A DNA stretch of 64,000 nucleotides, taken from Rhizobium sp. BK650 (lineage in GTDB: Bacteria; Pseudomonadota; Alphaproteobacteria; Rhizobiales; Rhizobiaceae). Under the pieces are notes generated by a model. That model worked only from the letters and a program-made list of their open reading frames with translations, did not search any database and was not told where the DNA came from. Location: the NCBI RefSeq assembly GCF_014195325.1, contig NZ_JACIBK010000002.1, forward strand, positions 310,001 to 374,000, read 5' to 3'. Positions 8,914 through 17,717 of the stretch are shown piece after piece (the stretch's first letter is position 1; each line of letters begins with the position of its first letter). Position numbers and translations under genes: made by a program.

Positions 8914-9794
8914 GCCTTCGCTTCCGAAAGCAGCCAACGCCGGAACGCTGCGACCGCGGGTCGTTCCACTGCTGTGCCCGGATAAACGAGATGATAGGCA
9001 AGCTTGCTTGCAAGTCCCAGCGGAAACGGTGCGACGAGCCGGCCTTCGGCAAGCTCCTTCTCGATAAAGGAGCGGCGCATAAGGGCCACGCCGAACCCTG
9101 ACTTCATTGCTTCGAAGGCGCCGCTGCCGTCGCTGAAAATTGGACCGCGGGAGGCATCCACCTTGGTGGCGCCTGCCGCGGCGAGCCACAGTTGCCAGTC
9201 ACGGCGGTAGACGTCATGGATGAGTTGATATTCTGCGAGCTCATCGGGCGAAGGATTGGCACCAAGGGCTGCCGCTATCGCCGGCGTGCAGACGGGCATC
9301 AGTTCGTCATCCACCAGCCGTTCGCTGATCAGCCCTTCGTAGCCGCCAAGCCCGTGGCGAATGGCGAGATCGATGCCATCACGTTCGAAATCGAACATGC
9401 GATGGGAGGCACTGATACGCACATCGATATCCGGATGCATATCCTCGAAGCGCTGAAGCCGCGGCAGCAGCCAGTGTGTCGCAAACCCGGCCGTGCAGGT
9501 AAGTGTCAGGGCATTGCCGCGCCGCCGTGCGGTAAGCGATGCCGTCGCCTCGCGCACGAGCTGGAAGGCGGTGCGCAGTGTGACGAAATAATCTCGGCCC
9601 TCCGCCGTCAACAGAATCTGCCTCGGGCGCCGTTCGAACAGCGAGACGCCGAGCGAAGCCTCGAGGTCACGGATCTGCAGGCTGACGGCGCCGGGCGTGA
9701 CATGCAGCTCATGTGCCGCCTGCGTCATGCTGAGATGGCGCGCCGCCGCCTCGAAGGCGCGCAGAGCCGACAGCGAAGGCAGCGGATCGGTCAT
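8910..9794 (-). CDS. LysR-family transcriptional regulator, GcvA-like
   Basis: The 294-residue protein carries an N-terminal winged helix-turn-helix (residues 5-64, SLSALRAFEAAARHLSMTQA then VTPGAVSLQIRDLE) and a periplasmic-binding-protein-like effector domain (about 90-290). The subgroup resembles GcvA/AmpR-type regulators, as in TCTAGFATHWLLPRL and DGIDLAIRHG. It diverges from the EamA transporter gene across 140 bp, the usual arrangement when a LysR protein controls its divergent neighbour. Its 3' end overlaps the saccharopine-dehydrogenase-like gene by 4 bp. The effector is unknown. Confidence 0.9.
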   Translation of the reverse strand: MTDPLPSLSALRAFEAAARHLSMTQAAHELHVTPGAVSLQIRDLEASLGVSLFERRPRQILLTAEGRDYFVTLRTAFQLVREATASLTARRRGNALTLTCTAGFATHWLLPRLQRFEDMHPDIDVRISASHRMFDFERDGIDLAIRHGLGGYEGLISERLVDDELMPVCTPAIAAALGANPSPDELAEYQLIHDVYRRDWQLWLAAAGATKVDASRGPIFSDGSGAFEAMKSGFGVALMRRSFIEKELAEGRLVAPFPLGLASKLAYHLVYPGTAVERPAVAAFRRWLLSEAKA

Positions 9795-9934
9795 GATTTA
9801 ACTCAACTCAATCATGTGAGGAGAAATGCTCGTTTGTTAACGACGGAGAATACTAGTAAAAACGTGGGCAGTTGGCAAATCCGGACGGATGAGCTGAGAA
9901 GGATACGTTAGCGGAACTCAATAAGGGGATAGGC

Positions 9935-10855
9935 ATGGCCACGCAGAAATCCATGGGAGGCGCAGAATGGACTATGCTGATCGTGCTTTCGCTTCTCTGG
10001 GGTGGCTCCTTCTTCTTCAACGGCATTCTCGTAAAGGCGCTGCCGCCTTTCACCATTGTGACCGGGCGTGTATTGCTCGCTGCCATTGCGCTCAATCTGA
10101 TCGTGCGCGCCATGGGCCAGACCATGCCGCGAGACCGGCAGAGCTGGGTCGCTTTCTTCGGCATGGGTTTCTTGAACAATATGATCCCCTTTTGCTTGAT
10201 CGTCTGGGGGCAGACACATATTGCAAGCGGCCTCGCCTCGATCCTCAATGCGACGACGCCTCTTTTCGCCGTGGTCGTTGCCCACGTGCTGACAGCGGAT
10301 GAGAAGCTTACGGCAAACCGGTTCTTCGGCGTAATCGTCGGCTTTGCAGGCGTGGCCTACATGATCGGCATCGATGCTTTGAAGGATCTCGGCTCGAACG
10401 TGCTTGCCCAAGTCGCGGTCCTCGCCGCAGCCTTCTCCTATTCGCTCGCCGGCATCTGGGGCCGGCGCTTCCGTCGCATGGGCCTTGCACCGCTCATCCC
10501 TGCGGCAGGGCAGGTGACTGCATCGACAGTTCTGATGCTGCCGGTCGCCCTGATCGTCGATAAGCCGTGGACGCTTGCCATGCCCTCAGCCGAAATCTGG
10601 CTGGCGCTATCAGGCCTTGCGGTCCTCTCGACCGCCGTGGCCTACGTGCTCTTCTTCCGCATACTGGCAACGGCAGGCGCCACCAATCTGATGCTGGTGA
10701 CTTTCCTGATCCCCGTCAGTGCAATCCTGCTTGGCGCACTCGCACTCGGCGAGCAACTGCAGCTCAAACATCTGATCGGCATGGCGCTAATCGCGATAGG
10801 CCTTGCAGCGATCGACGGAAGGCTCGTCAATTTCGGGAGGAGGCGGGCTGCTTGA
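9935..10855 (+). CDS. DMT-superfamily (EamA) membrane transporter
   Basis: The 306-residue protein has about ten transmembrane helices arranged as two EamA repeats. The first begins near WTMLIVLSLLWGGSFFFNG and the second near GLAPLIPAAGQV. The LWGGSFFF motif in helix 1 is typical of drug/metabolite exporters. These carriers usually export amino acids or related metabolites; the substrate here is unknown. It is divergent from a LysR regulator. It ends 5 bp before the convergent hemW stop, with no terminator between them. Confidence 0.9.
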   Translation: MATQKSMGGAEWTMLIVLSLLWGGSFFFNGILVKALPPFTIVTGRVLLAAIALNLIVRAMGQTMPRDRQSWVAFFGMGFLNNMIPFCLIVWGQTHIASGLASILNATTPLFAVVVAHVLTADEKLTANRFFGVIVGFAGVAYMIGIDALKDLGSNVLAQVAVLAAAFSYSLAGIWGRRFRRMGLAPLIPAAGQVTASTVLMLPVALIVDKPWTLAMPSAEIWLALSGLAVLSTAVAYVLFFRILATAGATNLMLVTFLIPVSAILLGALALGEQLQLKHLIGMALIAIGLAAIDGRLVNFGRRRAA

Positions 10856-10860
10856 AAGGC

Positions 10861-12063
10861 TCAGCACGCCAAATCTGCGACGACGGAATCCAGAATCAGC
10901 ATACCGGCCGGCGTACAGCGCAGGCGAGAATTGCCGATCCGTTCGATGAAGCCGTGTTCCAGTAAAAACTGTTCGCGTTTCGGATCGGGATCGCGGCCGG
11001 AAAGCTGCTGCCAGCGAGCAAGATCGACACCTTCCTTCAGCCGCAGACCCATCAGCAGCAGTTCGTCGGACTGCTCCTCGAACCCAAGCCGCTCTTGGTC
11101 GATGATGCCGTGCCCGTTGCGCTCGACGAGATCCAGCCACGCTTCCGGATTGCGCTCTGTTGCCGTGGCAATCTTCTCAGCCCCGCGTGTCAGGCGGCCA
11201 TGCGCACCAGGTCCGATACCGGCATAATCGCCGTACCGCCAGTATGTGAGATTATGGCGGCTCTCAGCGTCCGGCCGAGCGTGGTTGGACACCTCATAGG
11301 CCGGCAGCCCTTCGCGTTCGGTGATTTCCTGCGTGGCCTCGTAGAGTGCGGCGGACTGGTCACCATCGGGTACAATTAGCTTTCCGGCCTTATGCAGGCC
11401 GTAGAACGGCGTGCCTTCTTCGATCGTGAGCTGATAGAGCGAGAGATGATCGACTGCATAGGAGATCGCTTGCCTGAGCTCGTGTTCCCATTCCTCGACC
11501 GTCTGGCTTGGCCGCGCATAAATCAGGTCGAAGGACATGCGCGGGAAGATGTCGCGCGCCAGCTTAATCGCCTTGAGCGCATCGGCGACGTCATGCAGCC
11601 GCCCGAGGAATTTCAGATCGCGATCATTCAGGGCCTGTACACCGAGCGAAACACGGTTGACGCCGGCGGCACGATAACCGCGGAAACGCTCCGCCTCCAC
11701 GCTGGAAGGATTGGCCTCCATCGTGATCTCGATACCGTCAGGCACATGCCAGCGCCGCGAAATGCCATCAAGGATCGCATCGACCGTTTCCGGCTTCATC
11801 AGCGACGGCGTGCCGCCGCCGAGAAAGATGCTGGTCACCGTCTTCGGCCCGCTCATCAGGCGGGCATTTGTGATCTCCTTCAGGAAAGCGGCGACATAGC
11901 GCTCCTGATCGACCGCCTGATGGCGGACATGGCTGTTGAAATCGCAGTAAGGGCACTTCGCTGCGCAGAAAGGCCAATGCACATAGATCCCGAAACCGGG
12001 CTCGCCGGTATCTGGCAGAAGCTTGGCATCGCGTGTTAGCGCAGGCTGTTCGATCATGTTCAA
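10861..12063 (-). CDS. hemW: HemW-like radical SAM protein (heme chaperone)
   Basis: The 400-residue protein has the radical SAM cluster motif CAAKCPYC (C33, C37, C40). True HemN coproporphyrinogen dehydrogenase has an extra cysteine right after the motif (CxxxCxxCxC); here DF follows, as in HemW, which binds heme and does not oxidise coproporphyrinogen. IYVHWPFC, GGGTPSLM and the HemN C-terminal domain agree. It is often mis-annotated as oxygen-independent coproporphyrinogen III oxidase. rdgB lies 9 bp upstream on the same strand, so rph, the VOC gene, rdgB and hemW look like one transcript. Confidence 0.92.
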   Translation of the reverse strand: MNMIEQPALTRDAKLLPDTGEPGFGIYVHWPFCAAKCPYCDFNSHVRHQAVDQERYVAAFLKEITNARLMSGPKTVTSIFLGGGTPSLMKPETVDAILDGISRRWHVPDGIEITMEANPSSVEAERFRGYRAAGVNRVSLGVQALNDRDLKFLGRLHDVADALKAIKLARDIFPRMSFDLIYARPSQTVEEWEHELRQAISYAVDHLSLYQLTIEEGTPFYGLHKAGKLIVPDGDQSAALYEATQEITEREGLPAYEVSNHARPDAESRHNLTYWRYGDYAGIGPGAHGRLTRGAEKIATATERNPEAWLDLVERNGHGIIDQERLGFEEQSDELLLMGLRLKEGVDLARWQQLSGRDPDPKREQFLLEHGFIERIGNSRLRCTPAGMLILDSVVADLAC

Positions 12064-12072
12064 AGCGTAGCC

Positions 12073-12717
12073 TTATGCTTCCAGGCAGGTTTCGACAAAG
12101 GGCTTGAAGGCACGCGCGCGATGCGACAAAGGCTGCGGCTTTCCAATGCTCCAACCGTGCTTTTCTTCTGCGCTCATCTCGCCGAAGGTCACTGTATAGC
12201 CTTCCGGCTGGAAGAGGGGGTCATAGCCGAAGCCCTGCATCCCGCGCGGCGGCCAGACGACCGTCCCTTCCACTTGACCGCGGAAAAGTTCGGTATGACC
12301 ATCCGGCCAGGCGAGGCAAAGCACGCTGACGAAGCGGGCGGTGCGCTGCTCAGGCTTCGTTGCGCCGGCCTTTTCCAGTGCCTTCTCGACCTTTTCCATG
12401 GCCATGTTGAAATCGCGGGTGCCGTTGCCTGTTTCAGCCCAGTCGGCGGTGTAGACGCCCGGATCACCGCGGAGTGCATCCACGACGAGGCCAGAATCGT
12501 CTGACAGTGCCGGCAGACCCGAGGCCCGAGCTGAGGCGAGCGCTTTAATCGTGGCATTTTCCTCGAAGGTAGTCCCGGTTTCCTTGGGCTCGATGAAATT
12601 GAGCTCTGCCGCCGATTTGGCGGTAAAGCCGAGTGGCCCGATCAGATCCTGGATCTCGCGAATCTTGCCCTGATTATGGCTGGCGACGACAATGGTCTTG
12701 GTTTCGAGCTTACGCAT
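12073..12717 (-). CDS. rdgB: RdgB/HAM1, dITP/XTP pyrophosphatase
   Basis: The 214-residue house-cleaning enzyme hydrolyses dITP, dXTP and ITP to monophosphates. Signature residues are [13 protein letters not shown] near the N terminus, [19 protein letters not shown] in the centre, and [10 protein letters not shown] at the end. ATG 12717 is chosen because AAGGA lies just upstream; a longer frame to 12759 would run into the neighbouring VOC gene. It sits between rph and hemW, and rph-rdgB adjacency is common. Confidence 0.95.
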   Translation of the reverse strand: MRKLETKTIVVASHNQGKIREIQDLIGPLGFTAKSAAELNFIEPKETGTTFEENATIKALASARASGLPALSDDSGLVVDALRGDPGVYTADWAETGNGTRDFNMAMEKVEKALEKAGATKPEQRTARFVSVLCLAWPDGHTELFRGQVEGTVVWPPRGMQGFGYDPLFQPEGYTVTFGEMSAEEKHGWSIGKPQPLSHRARAFKPFVETCLEA

Positions 12718-12725
12718 AAATATCC

Positions 12726-13142
12726 TTATCCCATGCCCCAGATTTTTGCCTCCGCGCATTCCAGGCTGTTGCCATCGGGATCGCGGAAATAAATGGACCG
12801 GCCGCCCTGCGGCCAGTGAACTTCAGATTCGATGGCGACACCTGCAGACTTCAGCTTTGCAGCCATCGTGTCGAGATTGTCTCCCGATACGCGAAAGCAG
12901 GCATGCCCCTTTCCGGTGGTGCCATGCGGCGGAACCTGCAGACTATCAGGTGCCGGCGGCTTCATCGTTTCCTCCGGGTTGAAGATCAGGAGCACGCCCG
13001 GTCCGCAGCGGAAGAACACATGACGGTTGCCCAAACGCGCAATCTTCTCGAGGCCAAGCACATTTCCGTAAAAGGCTTCGGCCGCATCGAGATCGGTCGC
13101 GTAAAGCGCGGTTTCAAGAATGCCTTCTATGGGTTGCGCCAT
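12726..13142 (-). CDS. VOC-superfamily (glyoxalase/dioxygenase-like) protein
   Basis: The 138-residue protein shows the paired beta-alpha-beta-beta-beta VOC modules: [24 protein letters not shown] in the first, [21 protein letters not shown] and [14 protein letters not shown] in the second. A metal-binding glutamate sits at the end of [11 protein letters not shown]. Function is not predictable beyond a metal-dependent small-molecule enzyme or resistance protein. AGAGG upstream of 13142 supports this start over a longer frame reaching into rph. It lies in the rph-rdgB-hemW block. Confidence 0.85.
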   Translation of the reverse strand: MAQPIEGILETALYATDLDAAEAFYGNVLGLEKIARLGNRHVFFRCGPGVLLIFNPEETMKPPAPDSLQVPPHGTTGKGHACFRVSGDNLDTMAAKLKSAGVAIESEVHWPQGGRSIYFRDPDGNSLECAEAKIWGMG

Positions 13143-13215
13143 TGCTGCCTCTTGTCCGGCCTTGCCCCCGAAGCAGGGACAAGGAAATTCACTGGCGAGA
13201 TCCCGAATAGAAGCC

Positions 13216-13932
13216 TCAGGCGATCGCCTGCTTCTGCAAGTCGACGAGTTCGGCAATGCCTGACTTGGCAAGGCCCATGAGCGAGGAGAATTCCTCCTCG
13301 CTGAAAGGCGTGCCTTCTGCCGTGCCCTGGATTTCCACAATGCCGCCGGCACCCGTCATGACAAAATTGGCGTCGGTCTCTGCCGAGGAATCTTCGAGAT
13401 AGTCGAGGTCGATGACGGGCTGGTTGGCGAAGATGCCGCAGGAGATTGCTGCGACATGATCCTTCAGCACGCGATCGGCTTTGATCATGTTGCGCGTTTC
13501 CATCCAGCGCAAGCAGTCGTAAAGTGCGATCCAGCCGCCGGTGATCGAGGCCGTGCGCGTACCGCCATCGGCCTGAATAACGTCGCAGTCGAGTGTGATC
13601 TGGCGTTCGCCGAGCGCGGTCAAGTCGATCACGGCGCGCAGCGAGCGGCCGATCAGGCGCTGGATTTCCTGCGTGCGGCCACCCTGCTTGCCGGCGGCAG
13701 CTTCACGCTTCATGCGTTCGCCGGTTGCGCGCGGCAGCATGCCATATTCGGCGGTGACCCAGCCCTTGCCGGTATTGCGCAGCCATGGCGGCGTCTTGTC
13801 TTCCAGGCTTGCCGTGCAGAGCACGTGTGTATCGCCGAACTTTACCAGGCAGGAGCCTTCCGCATGCTTGGAAAAATTGCGCTCGAAGGAGACCTTGCGC
13901 ATCTGGTCGGTTTTTCTGCCTGAAGGCCGCAT
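13216..13932 (-). CDS. rph: Ribonuclease PH
   Basis: The 238-residue length is exactly that of the family. RNase PH trims tRNA 3' ends by phosphorolysis. Recognisable segments are [14 protein letters not shown] at the start, [14 protein letters not shown], the arginine-rich [14 protein letters not shown] and [19 protein letters not shown] in the active site. AGGAG six bases upstream supports ATG 13932 over an upstream ATG at 13950. It is divergent from hrcA, a conserved rhizobial arrangement. Confidence 0.96.
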   Translation of the reverse strand: MRPSGRKTDQMRKVSFERNFSKHAEGSCLVKFGDTHVLCTASLEDKTPPWLRNTGKGWVTAEYGMLPRATGERMKREAAAGKQGGRTQEIQRLIGRSLRAVIDLTALGERQITLDCDVIQADGGTRTASITGGWIALYDCLRWMETRNMIKADRVLKDHVAAISCGIFANQPVIDLDYLEDSSAETDANFVMTGAGGIVEIQGTAEGTPFSEEEFSSLMGLAKSGIAELVDLQKQAIA

Positions 13933-14046
13933 TCTCTTCTCCTGAAACATAATGCCGAAGGCGTAGGCGGCTCTCGGGCAATGTCACGCGTGCATTGTAT
14001 CGTCGCCCGCTTCTACGATTGGCCGCGTGCATTTGCAAATTCCCTT

Positions 14047-14074
14047 TTGCCACGGGGACGAGTTTGGCTATATT
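14047..14074 (+). promoter_or_regulatory. Predicted housekeeping promoter of hrcA
   Basis: TTGCCA (14047-14052) and TATATT (14069-14074) are 16 bp apart, 37 bp before the hrcA start. No CIRCE element (TTAGCACTC-N9-GAGTGCTAA) overlaps it, so hrcA does not appear autoregulated here. Confidence 0.5.
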
Positions 14075-14110
14075 TTCGGAGACATCATTCAGTATGGGTA
14101 CGAAAAGTTC

Positions 14111-15199
14111 ATGAGCTACAGGTCGACATCGGTTTCGGATGCCGTGGCTGCGCTGGATGAACGATCGAAGGAAATCTTCCGGCGTATCGTCGAAGGCTAC
14201 CTGGAGCATGGTGAGCCGCTCGGCTCCCGGAATCTGTCGCGCCTTCTGCCCATGTCGCTGTCACCTGCCTCCGTGCGCAACGTCATGAGCGATCTGGAAG
14301 AGCTCGGGCTCATCTATTCACCGCATGTCAGCGCCGGCCGCCTGCCGACCCAGGTGGGTTTGCGTTTCTTCGTCGACGCCTTCATGCAGGTCGGCGATCT
14401 CTCGGCTGACGAGCGTGCCAGCATCGACCGCCAAGTGCGAGCCGAAAGCCGCGACAATCCGGTGGAATCGATGATGAACGAGGCTAGCCGCATGCTGTCG
14501 GGCATTTCGCGCGGCGCCGGCCTCGTCATCACCTCCAAGAGCGATCCGGTGTTGAAACACGTCGAGTTCATCCGCCTGGAGCCGACCAAGGCGCTGGCTG
14601 TGCTGGTGGGCGATCACGATCAGATTGAGAACCGGATTATCGAACTGCCTGCAGGTGTTACCTCTTCGCAACTAACCGAAGCCGCCAATTTCCTCAATGC
14701 GCACATGACCGGCCAGACGCTGCCGGAATTGCGGCTGCAATTGAGCCGGTTGAAGGATGAAGTTCGCCACGAGCTCGATGCGCTGTCGCGGGATCTCGTA
14801 GAACGCGGTGTTGCCGTCTGGGCTGGCAATTCGGACGAGACCAAACCGGCACAGCTCATCATCCGCGGTCGCGCAAATCTGTTGGAAGGTGTAGGCGGTG
14901 TGGAAGATCTCGACCGGTTGCGCCTGCTTTTCGATGACCTCGAGAAAAAGGACAGCTTGATCGAGCTCTTGAATCTCGCCGAAAGCGGACCTGGCGTGCG
15001 TATCTTCATCGGTTCGGAGAACAAGCTCTTTTCGCTTTCGGGTTCCTCCTTGATTGTTGCTCCTTATCGCGATGACGACGACCGCATCGTCGGCGCTGTC
15101 GGCGTAATCGGTCCCACGCGGCTCAATTACTCGCGCATCGTGCCTATGGTGGACTATACCGCCCAGCTCGTGTCGCGTCTTTCGCGTGGTTCCCTCTGA
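14111..15199 (+). CDS. hrcA: Heat-inducible transcription repressor HrcA
   Basis: The 362-residue repressor binds CIRCE elements upstream of groESL-type operons and needs GroEL for activity. The N-terminal winged helix includes LDERSKEIFRRIVEGYLEHGE and SPASVRNVMSDLEELGL; the GAF-like C-terminal domain carries FIGSEN and VIGPTRLNYSRIVPMVD. I choose ATG 14111 (MSYRSTSVSD) because the extra 28 residues of the longer frame do not look like HrcA. The ribosome-binding site is weak. grpE follows after 111 bp, but with its own heat-shock-type promoter. Confidence 0.95.
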   Translation: MSYRSTSVSDAVAALDERSKEIFRRIVEGYLEHGEPLGSRNLSRLLPMSLSPASVRNVMSDLEELGLIYSPHVSAGRLPTQVGLRFFVDAFMQVGDLSADERASIDRQVRAESRDNPVESMMNEASRMLSGISRGAGLVITSKSDPVLKHVEFIRLEPTKALAVLVGDHDQIENRIIELPAGVTSSQLTEAANFLNAHMTGQTLPELRLQLSRLKDEVRHELDALSRDLVERGVAVWAGNSDETKPAQLIIRGRANLLEGVGGVEDLDRLRLLFDDLEKKDSLIELLNLAESGPGVRIFIGSENKLFSLSGSSLIVAPYRDDDDRIVGAVGVIGPTRLNYSRIVPMVDYTAQLVSRLSRGSL

Positions 15200-15245
15200 C
15201 CCCTCACGCGAAACCGGCGGAATTTCAGCTTCTTCGTAACGCAGA

Positions 15246-15274
15246 CTTGATTTTTTCCGGCCAAACATCGATAT
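15246..15274 (+). promoter_or_regulatory. RpoH (sigma32)-type promoter of grpE
   Basis: CTTGAT (15246-15251) and CGATAT (15269-15274) are separated by exactly 17 bp. This closely resembles the rhizobial RpoH consensus CTTGAA-N17-CCATAT. It lies 37 bp before the grpE start, so grpE can be heat-induced independently of hrcA. Confidence 0.6.
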
Positions 15275-15310
15275 CGGGCGCATCTGAGAATATACGAACC
15301 GGAGATCGTC

Positions 15311-15946
15311 ATGACTGATGAAACGACGCAAAACGGACCGGACGCAGCTGCAGCGGAAGCCGCAGCCGAGGCTGCCGCAAACGTCGAGAATGAAGCCGTG
15401 AAGGAAGCAGATGCAGGCGAACCGGATGCGCTTGAGCTTCTGAAGGCCGAAAATGCCGAACTGCGCGACCGCTATCTGCGTCTCGCTGCCGAAATGGATA
15501 ATCTGCGTCGCCGCACCGAGCGTGAGGTCAAGGACGCCAAATCCTATTCGGTTGCAGGATTCGCCCGCGATATGCTGGCAGTCTCGGACAACCTGCGCCG
15601 CGCGCTCGACGCGATTTCGCCCGAAGCCAAGGCTGCTGCCGACGCCGGCTTGACGACGCTGATCGAAGGTGTCGAGATGACCGAGCGTTCCATGCTCTCG
15701 GCTCTGGAGCGCCACGGCGTTCGCAAGCTGGAGCCGGTCGGACAGAAGTTCGACCCGAATTTCCATCAGGCGATGTTCGAGGTGCCGAATACGGAAGTGC
15801 CGAACAATACGGTCGTGCAGGTCGTGCAGGCCGGTTTCTCCATCGGCGAACGCGTGCTGCGCCCGGCCATGGTAGGCGTTGCCAAGGGCGGTCCGAAGCT
15901 CGTGGAGGCCGAGGCCAACTCGGTGCTCGACGAGAAGGACGCCTGA
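15311..15946 (+). CDS. grpE: GrpE, nucleotide exchange factor of DnaK
   Basis: The 211-residue protein releases ADP from DnaK. It has an acidic, alanine-rich disordered N terminus (1-40), a long coiled coil ([20 protein letters not shown] onward) and the C-terminal beta domain with [17 protein letters not shown] and [12 protein letters not shown], which match the GrpE signature. GGAG precedes ATG 15311. A terminator shared with the convergent nucleoside hydrolase gene follows. Confidence 0.97.
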   Translation: MTDETTQNGPDAAAAEAAAEAAANVENEAVKEADAGEPDALELLKAENAELRDRYLRLAAEMDNLRRRTEREVKDAKSYSVAGFARDMLAVSDNLRRALDAISPEAKAAADAGLTTLIEGVEMTERSMLSALERHGVRKLEPVGQKFDPNFHQAMFEVPNTEVPNNTVVQVVQAGFSIGERVLRPAMVGVAKGGPKLVEAEANSVLDEKDA

Positions 15947-15969
15947 TCCAATAAGAATACCCGGTAATT

Positions 15970-15997
15970 AAGAAAGGCCGCGCGAGCGGCCTTTCTT
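15970..15997. terminator. Bidirectional terminator between grpE and the nucleoside hydrolase gene
   Basis: A 12-bp perfect stem, AAGAAAGGCCGC (15970-15981) with GCGGCCTTTCTT (15986-15997), encloses a GCGA loop. The A-rich and T-rich ends let it work in both directions. Confidence 0.9.
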
Positions 15998-16019
15998 ATT
16001 CCTGTCTGATCTTGGCAGA

Positions 16020-16964
16020 TCATATCCGCGCGAAGCGCTCGATCAGCAGGTCGAAAAAGCCGTCGGCATCCACATGGCGCATGACCTTCGCATTGCGCTT
16101 GCGGTCCGTCACATGCCACCAATCGACGACGGTCATGCCGACGGTCAGTTCCGATTTCACTTCGATCTCGACATTGCAGTCGCGGCCTTTGAAGAGTTCG
16201 GGTTTCAGCAGATAGGCGACCGTCGTCGGATCGTGCAGTGGACCACCGTCCGAGCCGTATTTTTCAATGTCGAAGCGCTCGAAGAATTCCAGCATCTCCA
16301 CCATCGCCTTGGCCGGCGGGGTGCCGATTTCCGCCATGCGTTTTACGCGCTCCTTGCGGGTCAGAAGCTGGTGCGTGACATCAAGCGGCATCATGACGAC
16401 AGGCACGCCGGAGCGGAACACGATATCGGCGGCTTCCGGATCGACATAGATGTTGAATTCGGCAGCCGGCGTGATGTTGCCGCCTTCAAAGAAACCGCCG
16501 CCCATCATGACGAGTTCGCGGATTCGCGGCACGATGTCGGGCGCCTTCTGGAAGGCCAGGCCGATATTGGTCAGGGGCCCGAGTGTGCAGAGCGTGATTG
16601 TGCCTTCCGGCTCGCGCCGCAGCGTTTCGATGATGAAGTCGACAGAATGCTGCGGCTGCAGCGGCATCGTCGGCTCAGGAAGGGTGGGGCCATCGAGACC
16701 TGTCTTGCCATGCACGTGCTCGGCGGTGACCAGCTTGCGGGCAATCGGCCGGTCCGCACCGGCAAAGACCTTGATGTCGGTCCGCTCGCAAAGCTCGCAG
16801 ACGATGCGCGCGTTGCGGCTCGTTAAAGACAGCGGCACGTTACCGGCGACGGTAGTGATGCCCAGGACATCGAGTTCTTCCGGGCTGCCGAAGGCCAGCA
16901 TGATCGCGGCGGCATCGTCCTGGCCGGGGTCGGTGTCGATAATGATCTTTCTCGGTTCTGCCAT
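16020..16964 (-). CDS. Inosine-uridine-type nucleoside hydrolase
   Basis: The 314-residue enzyme hydrolyses ribonucleosides to base and ribose. The calcium- and ribose-binding signature DTDPGQDDA sits at residues 10-18. CTLGPLTNIGLA, MGGGFFEGGNITPAAEFNIYVDPEAA and HDPTTVAYLL complete the active site. Substrate preference (IunH versus RihA/B) cannot be settled from sequence. It is alone on its strand, convergent with grpE. Confidence 0.9.
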   Translation of the reverse strand: MAEPRKIIIDTDPGQDDAAAIMLAFGSPEELDVLGITTVAGNVPLSLTSRNARIVCELCERTDIKVFAGADRPIARKLVTAEHVHGKTGLDGPTLPEPTMPLQPQHSVDFIIETLRREPEGTITLCTLGPLTNIGLAFQKAPDIVPRIRELVMMGGGFFEGGNITPAAEFNIYVDPEAADIVFRSGVPVVMMPLDVTHQLLTRKERVKRMAEIGTPPAKAMVEMLEFFERFDIEKYGSDGGPLHDPTTVAYLLKPELFKGRDCNVEIEVKSELTVGMTVVDWWHVTDRKRNAKVMRHVDADGFFDLLIERFARI

Positions 16965-17154
16965 CCGGGTAGTTCCATCCTCTGGTGCGCGTCGCTATAG
17001 CATGCACCTTCTCATTGTCTTCACGCTCCCGTCGCAAATCAGCACATTGCGCTCGGGCATGTTTTGATGCGAGGCGTTGCGCCCTTTGTCAAGGAAGGGA
17101 TCTGTTGGGGCTTTACCTTAAAATGCAAGAGGGCTGGACGGACCGCCATCACGC

Positions 17155-17183
17155 CTTGCAGCAAACAACCACCGTTCCCATAT
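17155..17183 (+). promoter_or_regulatory. RpoH (sigma32)-type promoter of hsp20
   Basis: CTTGCA (17155-17160) and CCATAT (17178-17183) are separated by exactly 17 bp, matching the alphaproteobacterial heat-shock promoter except at one -35 base. Transcription would begin near 17190, giving a leader of about 55 nt that holds both hairpins described in the next entry. Confidence 0.7.
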
Positions 17184-17192
17184 TAGGTCCAC

Positions 17193-17244
17193 CCGGATGC
17201 TGCATGAGGTCCGGAGAGGTCGCTTGCATCAAGGACTTTGGAAG
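17193..17244 (+). promoter_or_regulatory. ROSE-like RNA thermometer in the hsp20 leader
   Basis: Two hairpins fit the leader. The first pairs CCGGA (17193-17197) with TCCGG (17210-17214). The second pairs CUUGCA (17223-17228) with UGGAAG (17239-17244), the sequence just before the AUG, through C-G, U-A, U-A, G opposed to G, C-G, A-U. A G-G opposition within the helix that covers the Shine-Dalgarno is a known feature of ROSE elements, which control rhizobial small heat-shock genes by melting at high temperature. The pairing is seen; the function is inferred. Confidence 0.5.
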
Positions 17245-17670
17245 ATGAACCGCATCACCCCTTTCGCCAGCCCGCTGCTTCTGGGCTTCGACGCCATGGA
17301 AAAGACGCTTGAGCGAATTTCCAAGGCGAGCGACGGTTACCCACCCTACAATATCGAACGTATCGCTGCGGGCCACGATGCGCCTGAGCGGCTTCGCATT
17401 ACGCTTGCCGTTGCCGGTTTCAGTGAAGAAGAGCTCGATGTATCCACTGAGGAAAACCAGCTTCTAATCCGTGGCCGCCAAGTCGATCAGGGCGAGCATG
17501 ATTATCTCTACCGCGGCATCGCCGCGAGGCAGTTCCAGCGGACCTTTGTTCTCGCCGATGGCATGCAGGTTTTGGGCGCAAGTCTCAAGAACGGTCTGCT
17601 CTCGGTTGATCTAATTCGTCCGGAACCGGCGCGCATGGTCAAAAAAATTAACATTTCGGTTTCACAGTAA
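17245..17670 (+). CDS. Small heat-shock protein, Hsp20/IbpA family
   Basis: The 141-residue chaperone holds unfolding proteins for DnaK/ClpB. The alpha-crystallin domain runs from about PYNIERI to VKKINI, including LRITLAVAGFSEEELDVS and the family's ASLKNGLLSVDL motif. The N terminus LLLGFDAMEKTLERI is typical of rhizobial IbpA-like proteins. The frame is open further upstream to 17197, but ATG 17245 follows UGGAAG and begins the conserved N terminus. It has an RpoH-type promoter and a ROSE-like leader, and a DUF1150 gene follows 47 bp downstream. Confidence 0.93.
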   Translation: MNRITPFASPLLLGFDAMEKTLERISKASDGYPPYNIERIAAGHDAPERLRITLAVAGFSEEELDVSTEENQLLIRGRQVDQGEHDYLYRGIAARQFQRTFVLADGMQVLGASLKNGLLSVDLIRPEPARMVKKINISVSQ

Positions 17671-17717
17671 GACAACGGTTCGCTGAGCCGTTGGTCCCTT
17701 CTCCCGGAGGAACAGGA

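Noticed and set aside
8008..9189. 393-codon frame spanning the dehydrogenase and LysR genes on the minus strand
   Set aside because: It overlaps two well-supported genes and has no coherent protein character.
10861..12063. Oxygen-independent coproporphyrinogen III oxidase (HemN)
   Set aside because: The residue after the CxxxCxxC motif region is not the fourth cysteine of HemN; HemW fits better.
13951..15310. CIRCE elements at hrcA or grpE
   Set aside because: No TTAGCACTC-N9-GAGTGCTAA or close variant could be found.
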